From Candidatus Aegiribacteria sp. (GTDB lineage: Bacteria > Fermentibacterota > Fermentibacteria > Fermentibacterales > Fermentibacteraceae), in NCBI GenBank assembly GCA_021107345.1, contig JAIOSX010000289.1:1-6323 (forward strand): a stretch of DNA of 6,323 nucleotides, given 5' to 3'. Below are positions 1 to 5,597 of the stretch, piece after piece (position 1 is the stretch's first letter; each line of letters opens with the position of its first letter). The notes beneath the pieces are model-generated. The model worked only from the letters and a program-made list of their open reading frames with translations. It did no database searches and was not told where the DNA came from. The position numbers and the translations under genes are program-made.

Positions 1-694
1 GGCTGAGGGCTGCAGGCAGCAGATCACCAGCACCTGAAAACTCGGTTACAGAGATCGACATGGCGCCGAGCTGATCCAGAACACCACTGCTCACTACATC
101 AGGATAATCGAAAAGCCATACATCCGTTACTCCCATTGAAGTCAGTGCGGAGGAAGTTTCCGTTCCAAGGGAGGTGGCGTCGGTCCAGAGAACCGGACAG
201 TTATTCACAGCTGCCCATCCTGCAGCAGCAGCAGCTCCATTCAAGAATATCTCTTCCGTATCGGATCTTACACAGATAACGGCTTCTGTGATCAATGGCC
301 ATTCCGTTGTGGCGATATCTGCTGCTATTCCGTAAACGGTACCGCTGTACGAAAGTATTTCCGAATGCGGCACCATTCCCTCTACAACGATTTTGAAACC
401 GGCATCAACATCACCTGCATAGATGATGCTTCCGTTCTCTCCCTGGTCCGTCAGGTAAGTCGCCCAGTCTTCCATGGCGTAGTATCCCGACTGGGAATCC
501 GCTTCATCTGTAATAAGGAGAGATCCGTAGGATTCGGAGGATTCATGAAAATAAAGTGCAGGAACCATTGATAAAAAGTTGTAGACCGTTGGAAGAGAAG
601 ATTCATCAACATGCACAACAGCGCATCTGCCGAAGAAATTCCCCCCAATCACTGTAAGTACCAGTACAGGTACCACAATAAGAGCAAGCTTCAT
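1..694 (-). CDS. Exported protein with a cell-wall-binding repeat 2-like domain (partial, C-terminus outside window)
   Basis: The minus strand is open without a stop from an ATG at 692-694 to the left edge, giving 231 residues of a longer protein. A GGAAG ribosome-binding sequence lies about 8 bases before this ATG. Residues 1-20 form a hydrophobic export signal or membrane anchor (MKLALIVVPVLVLTVIGG); there is no good lipobox. Residues about 121-212 follow the layout of cell-wall-binding repeat 2 (PF04122): an 'IAADIA' helix, a beta strand (EAVICVRSD), an Ala-rich segment (NGAAAAAGWAA), 'CPVLWTD', a Ser/Thr-Leu-rich stretch, 'LTSMGVTDVWLF', then 'VSSGVLDQLGAM'. 'SGAGDLLPAAL' (220-230) may begin the next repeat. 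In Gram-positive bacteria such repeats hold proteins on wall polymers. The match was recognised by eye and the usual 'DAL' and 'GG' residues are altered, so the ligand is unknown. Residues 30-120 are not recognised. The gene lies downstream of the protease gene but behind its terminator. Confidence 0.8.
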   Translation of the reverse strand, partial: MKLALIVVPVLVLTVIGGNFFGRCAVVHVDESSLPTVYNFLSMVPALYFHESSESYGSLLITDEADSQSGYYAMEDWATYLTDQGENGSIIYAGDVDAGFKIVVEGMVPHSEILSYSGTVYGIAADIATTEWPLITEAVICVRSDTEEIFLNGAAAAAGWAAVNNCPVLWTDATSLGTETSSALTSMGVTDVWLFDYPDVVSSGVLDQLGAMSISVTEFSGAGDLLPAALS

Positions 695-789
695 GATTCA
701 CTTCCGTTTCAATGTGACGTAATGAATTGCATTAAGTTGATTGATGGATAAAATGAAGACGGAAGCAGTAGAAGTCAATTGAACAGAAA

Positions 790-812
790 GCGGGAGGGCC
801 TGGCCCTCCCGC
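790..812 (-). terminator. Intrinsic terminator of the C25 protease gene
   Basis: A perfect 11-base inverted repeat (GCGGGAGGGCC / GGCCCTCCCGC) is separated by one base, so in RNA it folds as a stem of about 9 bp with a 5-base loop. Read on the minus strand it starts 21 bases after the protease stop codon and is followed by TTTCTGTTC, a short broken T-tract. No T-run follows on the plus strand. This fixes the direction and separates the protease transcript from the gene at 1-694. Confidence 0.8.
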
Positions 813-833
813 ATGCTGTCTGGTTACGTAGTT

Positions 834-2783
834 TTACCTGATGACCATTACCCTTGCGGTTGATACTTCGCCGCCCTGCTCAAGGCGGAGGAAGTACATG
901 CCGGGAGCAAGATCACGGGCATTCCAGTTGAGTGAATGGGATTCGTTGAGATTTCCCCGGTAAGGAGTTGCGACAAGTCGACCCGTTAGATCGAAGACAT
1001 TGAGTTCTGCGGGGCCGTTTCCGTTAAGGGTAATAACCGCTGCTGACCTTACCGGATTGCTTACCATAATACCGGTATTGTTCGATAAGGCGCTACCCTG
1101 TTGCTCTTCAATTCCGGTGACTCCCCATACAGCCATCTGGACTGAAGGATCTCCCATGAGGTTGTAACCTTCCATGTAATACTTGGACCTGCCGGAGCCG
1201 CCGTAATAGTCGTAAACAGCGATCAGTCCGCCGTTGCAGAATCCCTTGGCCCAGTAAACACCATCGCTCAGGAACCACTCAAATTCCGACCGCTCCTGGA
1301 TATCATCCTCATCCCAGTAGGAAGACGGCACCGACCCGAAGAACCAGAGTCCGCCTTTGCCCGGTGTTCTCGTCCAGGTTTCGGCCCAGCAGGTGCCGAC
1401 GGCGTAGTTGCCGGTCACGCATGAATGTGAAAATACACCGGGAAGCATACTGCTGTTTGTAAGCGAGTTGAAATTGCTCTGTGAGAAAGACATATCACCC
1501 CAGCTCGTAGTGCTGCCGTGTCCGGAGAATGTGAGCATGGATATGCCGCCGTTGATGGAGGTCACTGCCTGGGAGGCGGTGCCGCCGGAATAAGGATAAA
1601 TCGTATCGGCTGTGTACCCCAGGGGAGTTAAAAAAGTGTCTATGCAGTAATTGTGGCTGCCCTCAGAAACAGTGTGGTTATCGGAACTGGCTATCCAGCA
1701 TGTATTCTGCACCCAGGAAGTTGAACCGCTGACATTCTGTTCGTAATCTATGACCCTGTCAGCCATAAGTATGGCTTCGGCGGTGGTTGTCACGGAGAAT
1801 CTTCCAATGAATGCATCCGGCAAATAGCCGCCGTCATCAAGGGTTACATAGTAAAGGTCGGTAACGCCGCCGTATGCGGTGGCCGTATTACCGGGAAGGT
1901 ATCCGGTATCACCAACAAGGAGTACGTACTGTGGAGGATTCGCCCAGTTTTCGATAGCATCAAGAATGTAATCTTCGATATCGGAAGCTGTAGTTCCGGT
2001 TACGCTGAGGTCGACCATTGTAACATCAAAGCCCAGACTTGTCTTCCAGGCAACGAAATCGTCCATACCTGTGGTAACAAAATCAGAGTGACCGACTATG
2101 AGGTATGGAGCCGGAGGAGTGTCGCAGCCGCCTTCAAAAGTTCCATAGTTGTCGGTCATGTTTGACAGCATCTGTTCGAACGGGGGAGCGTAGTACCTGC
2201 TGGCGTTTGCGTAGGTTGCCCCAAGGTCACCGCCTTCGAATGCCAGAGAGATGGTGGCCTCTGCAAGAAGGTCACAGCTGTTATCGATCGGATTCCAGCG
2301 CAGCGGAAGAACTTCAACGAGAGCCAGGTTGCGGCCGCGCATCTGGCCCGCGTATATCACCCTTACCCATTCCGCGGGGTAAGCCGCACCGGAGGAGTAA
2401 ACTTCATCATTGAGTTCCATAACGAAATTCCCGCGTGGTTCGCTCTTGCTGGCAGACAGTATACCCGGATTAACTGGCCATGCAGGACCGCTGATATTCC
2501 GTATCGTTTCATCCGTGATTGTTGCCTCAACGGTTGCGCCGACAGGAATCTCCAGCCAGGTGCGGTATACGGGCATCCTGGGATACGAGAATTCGCTGAC
2601 ATTCTCGGTGCCTTCAATGACAACAGTGGAATAGTTGTCTCCCCTGATGGCCAGGGTTTTGAATACAGGCTGGGAAGCCGAAAGCTCAAATACAATACCG
2701 TCTGGTGATGATTCAAGAGTTGTAAGCCCCGAGGCTATAGCTGCTCCGGAAACAAGAAACATCATGCCGAAAATGAATTTCAT
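834..2783 (-). CDS. Secreted gingipain-type cysteine protease (peptidase family C25) with C-terminal sorting-type tail
   Basis: A secreted cysteine endopeptidase of 649 residues. An in-frame ATG at 2798 would give 654, but the downstream ATG at 2783 is preferred: it has AAAGGA six bases upstream, whereas 2798 has no ribosome-binding site. In the 654-residue numbering, residues 6-24 are a signal peptide (MKFIFGMMFLVSGAAIASG), and about 25-225 resemble the C25 propeptide region. The catalytic domain runs from about 228 ('PYLIVGHSDF') to 555. His427 in 'TFSGHGSTTSWG' and Cys460 in 'FSHSCVTGNY' match the gingipain His/Cys dyad, and 'NLMGDPSVQ' (546-554) is the usual end of the domain. Residues 563-654 form an Ig-like tail with 'LNVFDLTGRLVA' and 'LAPGMYFLRLEQGG', typical of the Por secretion tail that sends cargo through the type IX system to the cell surface. 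Cleavage specificity cannot be read from the sequence. All key residues are present, so the enzyme is probably active. Confidence 0.93.
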   Translation of the reverse strand: MKFIFGMMFLVSGAAIASGLTTLESSPDGIVFELSASQPVFKTLAIRGDNYSTVVIEGTENVSEFSYPRMPVYRTWLEIPVGATVEATITDETIRNISGPAWPVNPGILSASKSEPRGNFVMELNDEVYSSGAAYPAEWVRVIYAGQMRGRNLALVEVLPLRWNPIDNSCDLLAEATISLAFEGGDLGATYANASRYYAPPFEQMLSNMTDNYGTFEGGCDTPPAPYLIVGHSDFVTTGMDDFVAWKTSLGFDVTMVDLSVTGTTASDIEDYILDAIENWANPPQYVLLVGDTGYLPGNTATAYGGVTDLYYVTLDDGGYLPDAFIGRFSVTTTAEAILMADRVIDYEQNVSGSTSWVQNTCWIASSDNHTVSEGSHNYCIDTFLTPLGYTADTIYPYSGGTASQAVTSINGGISMLTFSGHGSTTSWGDMSFSQSNFNSLTNSSMLPGVFSHSCVTGNYAVGTCWAETWTRTPGKGGLWFFGSVPSSYWDEDDIQERSEFEWFLSDGVYWAKGFCNGGLIAVYDYYGGSGRSKYYMEGYNLMGDPSVQMAVWGVTGIEEQQGSALSNNTGIMVSNPVRSAAVITLNGNGPAELNVFDLTGRLVATPYRGNLNESHSLNWNARDLAPGMYFLRLEQGGEVSTARVMVIR

Positions 2784-2789
2784 TCCTTT

Positions 2790-2795
2790 TCCTTT
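2790..2795 (-). promoter_or_regulatory. Ribosome-binding site that decides the C25 protease start
   Basis: The minus strand reads AAAGGA here, six bases before the ATG at 2783. The upstream in-frame ATG at 2798 is preceded only by AT-rich sequence. The shorter product also starts directly with a conventional signal peptide. Confidence 0.65.
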
Positions 2796-2837
2796 CATTA
2801 ATAAATGTGTAATATTAGAAATATACTGCTAAAAGAA

Positions 2838-2865
2838 TTTGCTGTATTAGATGAAACAATAGAAT
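2838..2865 (+). promoter_or_regulatory. Possible promoter of the patatin-cupin operon
   Basis: Within the AT-rich divergent spacer, TTTGCT (2838-2843) and TAGAAT (2860-2865) are 16 bases apart. The second hexamer matches the -10 consensus at five of six positions; the first is a weak -35. Transcription would start near 2872, about 30 bases before the patatin ATG. The spacer must also hold the promoter of the protease on the other strand; TATATT at 2820-2825 (minus) is a candidate -10 without a clear -35. The assignment rests on pattern only, and a sigma-70-like consensus may not apply in this organism. Confidence 0.35.
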
Positions 2866-2901
2866 ACAAAAAGTGGTTCCCGGCGTAAAGGGTTCGGTCT
2901 C

Positions 2902-5025
2902 ATGCTTTTTCACAAGTTTTTATTGCTCGTTCTTACATTGTTATCTGCTGAAACCAGGAGCGGAAGTGATGGCATCTCACTGGTTCTGTCAGGCGGCGGC
3001 GCCCGTGGGTTTGCCCATGTCGGAGTTCTGCTTGCTCTAGAAGAGGAGAATGTCTGCATTAGAAGTGTAACCGGAGCGAGCATGGGTTCCCTGGTCGGTG
3101 GACTTTATTGCTGCGGGTATTCTCCATCCTTTATTGATTCTCTGGCAAGGAATACCGACTGGAGTTTGCTGTTTTCTTCCAAACCGGACAACAGACTGAC
3201 GATGCTTCCTCTTCGATTGTCAAATTCACATGACATTCTAAGGTTGCAGGTTAAAGGGTTTTCCCCGATTATTCCCCGCAGCGCGATTTCAACCCAGAGA
3301 GTGGGATCCCTCCTCTCTTCACTTACCTGTCCGATCCAGGTTGCGGCCGGGCTGCATTTCGATTCCCTGCCGATTCCTCTGCGGCTCGTGGCCTTTGATC
3401 TTGTAAGTTATGAAAGGATAGTACATTCTTCCGGAAACCTCTCACAGTGCCAGCTGAGCTCAATGGCGGTTCCGGCGGTATTTCCCGCTGTAAGGATGGG
3501 AGATATGCTGCTGGTAGACGGAGGGGTGGGTGATAACATACCTGTTGATGTAGCCCGGGAGACATGGGATTATCCGGTGCTTGCCGTGGACATTTCCTCT
3601 GAGTCGTCGGAGATTCCAGAAAATCCGACCATGGTACAGGTTGGCAGCCTGACTTACAGTGCGCTGTCAGCAAGGGTTAACAATTTCTACAGTGCTCGGC
3701 CGGATTTCTATTTCAGGCCGGATCTGCATAACGCGAAAAGCTACAATTTTACCAATGAAGCTGCTGACAGCCTGATAGAACTGGGATATACGCAGATGCT
3801 TCAGTACCTGCATGAACATCCTGAGATATCCAGGAATGAAAGTTGTTCTTCAACTACAAGAGCTGAAGAATTCCCGGTAGAAGTCATAAGCAGAATAGAA
3901 TACAGAGGGCTTAGGGAAGTGTCAGAAGATGCGATTCGTGAATGGATGATACTCTCAACAGGTGACAGGGCCACTTCCGTAAACCTGCGGGATTCAGCCG
4001 AAAAACTCTACGCTTCCGGGCTGTTTGACAGAATAGATTACTTCCTGGAGTCTTCACCTGATTCCGGATGTGTAAACGTCATATATACTTTTACCGAACG
4101 TGAACCTTCATCTATCGGTATTGGAATGACCTACAACAACCAGTTCGGGCTGGACGGCAGGATTACATACAGACACCTGAATTTTCTGAACGATGGCAAT
4201 CATCTGATACTGAATGCCGGGGGAGGGGACAGATACATATTTACCGAATTTCGGGTTCTTGACCTTTCATCCGGAAGGAGGAAATGGTTCGCTGACTATT
4301 CTCTCTCGGGCTATCAGATGCAAATTAAGGTTTTCGAGAGGGACGGCAGTTCATCCTACAGGGTTGTGACAGAAGGTCACGGAGACATTGCAAGGGGATT
4401 CTCCTCAGGCTGGTCGGGGCTTAACGAAATAGGTATTTCGGGAATCGTTCACAGGTACGGATCTGAAGAATTCCAGGGTTTTTCTTCGATTTTCCTCAGC
4501 CACCTCACTGAAACCATGGATAATCCGGTACATCCGAAGACTGGTGTAAGATTTGAAGCGAGGGTCTCGTGGGCCCCACTTATGACTCATAAACATCTGA
4601 ACCTGGGGTATGATTTCGAGGGAGCGGTTCCTTTCCTCAGGAAGGGAACGATGGTTCTGAATGTCTGGGGACAGCTGCTTGCAGGAACCACCTGGGACTG
4701 GCAGGAATGTCGGCTTTCGGCATCAAGGACCATCCCCGGGATGCCATACTATTCTCTGCCTTCAAGGCAGAGGATCGCGGGGCTTGCAAGGTTCCGGAGG
4801 AGGCTGAACGGGCCTTTCTTCCTTTCGATTGAGGCCGGCGTGGTATGCGACTGGGAATCACCACTCGAAATCGAAGACAGTGAATGGACCTGGGGATCCG
4901 GCCTTGCAGTCGGTCTGGATACTCCTATGGGGCCTGCGTCGGTCAGCTGGGGGTGGTCTTCGAAGTTTAACAGCAGATGGACGGTATCGGTGGGATCTTT
5001 ATCAACGTACGGACCGGGGAGGTAG
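2902..5025 (+). CDS. Patatin-like phospholipase fused to a POTRA domain and an outer-membrane beta-barrel (type Vd-like autotransporter)
   Basis: A 707-residue protein predicted to hydrolyse lipid acyl esters while anchored in the outer membrane. Residues 1 to about 18 are a signal peptide. The patatin domain (about 24-235) has the oxyanion loop 'SGGGARG' (30-36), nucleophile Ser60 in 'GASMG' and catalytic Asp206 in 'DGG', so the Ser/Asp dyad is complete. A single POTRA-like domain follows (about 328-400: 'ISRIEYRGLREVSEDAIREW', 'LYASGLFDRIDYFLE', 'VIYTFTERE'). Residues about 404-700 are alternating beta strands of a BamA/surface-antigen-type barrel, including 'ITYRHLNFLNDGNHLIL'. The order and length resemble PlpD of Pseudomonas and FplA of Fusobacterium, the type Vd secretion proteins; whether the patatin is released or stays attached is unknown. 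AAAGGG nine bases before the ATG supports the start. The C-terminus ends in 'YGPGR' rather than an aromatic residue, apparently because the last codons double as the ribosome-binding site of the next gene. Confidence 0.93.
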   Translation: MLFHKFLLLVLTLLSAETRSGSDGISLVLSGGGARGFAHVGVLLALEEENVCIRSVTGASMGSLVGGLYCCGYSPSFIDSLARNTDWSLLFSSKPDNRLTMLPLRLSNSHDILRLQVKGFSPIIPRSAISTQRVGSLLSSLTCPIQVAAGLHFDSLPIPLRLVAFDLVSYERIVHSSGNLSQCQLSSMAVPAVFPAVRMGDMLLVDGGVGDNIPVDVARETWDYPVLAVDISSESSEIPENPTMVQVGSLTYSALSARVNNFYSARPDFYFRPDLHNAKSYNFTNEAADSLIELGYTQMLQYLHEHPEISRNESCSSTTRAEEFPVEVISRIEYRGLREVSEDAIREWMILSTGDRATSVNLRDSAEKLYASGLFDRIDYFLESSPDSGCVNVIYTFTEREPSSIGIGMTYNNQFGLDGRITYRHLNFLNDGNHLILNAGGGDRYIFTEFRVLDLSSGRRKWFADYSLSGYQMQIKVFERDGSSSYRVVTEGHGDIARGFSSGWSGLNEIGISGIVHRYGSEEFQGFSSIFLSHLTETMDNPVHPKTGVRFEARVSWAPLMTHKHLNLGYDFEGAVPFLRKGTMVLNVWGQLLAGTTWDWQECRLSASRTIPGMPYYSLPSRQRIAGLARFRRRLNGPFFLSIEAGVVCDWESPLEIEDSEWTWGSGLAVGLDTPMGPASVSWGWSSKFNSRWTVSVGSLSTYGPGR
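5016..5023 (+). promoter_or_regulatory. Strong Shine-Dalgarno sequence overlapping the patatin stop codon
   Basis: GGGGAGGT contains GGAGGT, a perfect six-base match to the anti-Shine-Dalgarno sequence, and its last base is the T of the patatin TAG. There is no ATG, GTG or TTG in any frame at a normal distance downstream. The codon at the ideal spacing (five bases) is CTG at 5029, in frame with the cupin. This is the main evidence for an upstream non-canonical cupin start and for translational coupling of the two genes. Confidence 0.6.
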
Positions 5026-5028
5026 AAT

Positions 5029-5373
5029 CTGGCACTGATAAGAAAAGCCGGCTCCATAAAGGCAGGGCGTGAATCCGCACAGGGTTACAGAAACGTGATC
5101 TCAAGAATTCTCGCCGGGCCTGCCCAGGACTGCTGCGACCTTACCTTGAGACTGCTCACAATAAAAGCCGAAGGAAGGCTGCCGAGAACTGAATTCGACT
5201 TCCAGCGTGTGGTTACAGTGCTTCAGGGGGAGCTTCTTTTCATGGATGGCGATGGGGCTATGCATATGGTCAGCGAAGGTGATGTTATCATTATCCGCCC
5301 TTATGAGAGACACCATTTCCAGAACGACTCATCATCCCTTGCCAGAATAATTATCTCCGAAACCCGGGGCTGA
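5029..5373 (+). CDS. Small single-domain cupin protein, probably translated from a CTG start
   Basis: A 114-residue cytoplasmic-looking protein, with no signal peptide, predicted to fold as one cupin beta-barrel. The first conventional start is GTG at 5095 (92 residues, weak AGGG ten bases upstream). I prefer CTG at 5029: it lies five bases after a perfect Shine-Dalgarno sequence, and the extra 22 residues ending '...AQGYRNVISRILAG' resemble the usual lead-in of small cupins, where about 25 residues precede an 'RVLIGPE'-like strand. In the 114-residue numbering, cupin motif 2 is 'GDVIIIRPYERHHFQN' (84-99), with the conserved His and the final Asn. Motif 1 (about 49-68, 'GRLPRTEFDFQRVVTVLQGE') lacks the expected HxH and Glu, so most metal ligands are missing. 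It may be a non-metal ligand-binding or regulatory cupin rather than a typical metalloenzyme; its substrate is unknown. It directly follows the patatin gene in the same frame and is probably co-transcribed. Confidence 0.72.
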   Translation: MALIRKAGSIKAGRESAQGYRNVISRILAGPAQDCCDLTLRLLTIKAEGRLPRTEFDFQRVVTVLQGELLFMDGDGAMHMVSEGDVIIIRPYERHHFQNDSSSLARIIISETRG

Positions 5374-5407
5374 CGGGGCCGGGCGCCACTTCTGGTCACT
5401 TACGAAA

Positions 5408-5480
5408 TACCAATCATTATAATAAATCTACATATATAACAATATTATTATAAATATAGTAGAAATATTGATTTATACTC
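5408..5480. other. AT-rich block upstream of the lipoprotein gene
   Basis: This stretch of the gene-free interval is almost entirely A and T, unlike the mixed composition of the flanking genes. It contains short repeated AATATT units (5441-5446, 5464-5469) and a perfect TATAAT at 5418-5423, with GTCACT 17 bases before it as a weak -35. It directly precedes a consensus -35 box at 5481, where it could act as an UP element, or it could be a protein-binding or easily melted region. No coding sequence is supported here. Confidence 0.4.
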
Positions 5481-5508
5481 TTGACAAATCCGTTTATCTG
5501 AATATTTA
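5481..5508 (+). promoter_or_regulatory. Probable promoter of the beta-propeller lipoprotein gene
   Basis: TTGACA (5481-5486) is a perfect -35 hexamer. At 16 bases spacing there is TATTTA (5503-5508), which keeps only the first three bases of the -10 consensus. The AT-rich block immediately upstream fits an UP element. The predicted transcript starts near 5515 and has a leader of about 80 bases. Confidence 0.5.
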
Positions 5509-5531
5509 CACAAGAGTAATCAAGGACAAAG

Positions 5532-5571
5532 AGCCATATCATTGACGAAATGCTGGACTGCGAATATGGCT
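5532..5571 (+). promoter_or_regulatory. Inverted repeat in the leader of the lipoprotein gene
   Basis: AGCCATAT (5532-5539) and ATATGGCT (5564-5571) form a perfect 8-base inverted repeat around a 24-base loop. Inside the loop, CATT (5540-5543) and AATG (5549-5552) can pair as a second small stem directly next to the first. It lies between the predicted transcription start and the ribosome-binding site (GGGAGG, 5587-5592), which stays outside the stem. It could be a leader RNA structure or an operator; it does not match a riboswitch class that I recognise, and no T-tract follows. Confidence 0.4.
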
Positions 5572-5597
5572 TCTGGATAAAAAGCTGGGAGGAAACG

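Noticed and set aside
222..238. Short GCA/GCT triplet run as a microsatellite.
   Set aside because: It encodes the Ala-rich helix expected in the cell-wall-binding-like repeat and contains only about five units, so it needs no separate explanation.
750..778. TTGACT (minus strand, 773-778) as a -35 box for the gene at 1-694.
   Set aside because: The hexamer is good, but the sequence at 17 bases spacing (CATTTT) is a poor -10 and no better one is found nearby, so the promoter of this gene in 695-789 remains undefined.
2105..2716. Open frames of 74 to 117 codons on either strand inside the protease gene.
   Set aside because: They lie within a well-supported gene with intact catalytic motifs, and their translations show no recognisable domain, so they are chance frames.
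5363..5383. GC-rich hairpin (CCCGG / CCGGG) at the cupin stop codon as a terminator.
   Set aside because: The stem is only five base pairs with an 11-base loop and no T-tract follows, so there is no good support for an intrinsic terminator; the operon end is left unassigned.
5542..5570. TTGACG with TATGGC 17 bases later as a second lipoprotein promoter.
   Set aside because: The -10 matches only three positions and is part of the inverted repeat; the upstream TTGACA site is the better candidate.
5550..5597. In-frame ATG upstream of the lipoprotein gene that would add 16 residues (MLDCEYGFWIKSWEET).
   Set aside because: No ribosome-binding site precedes it, it lies inside the leader hairpin, and the extension would place charged and aromatic residues before an otherwise standard lipoprotein signal peptide. 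The ATG at 5598 has GGGAGG at five bases.
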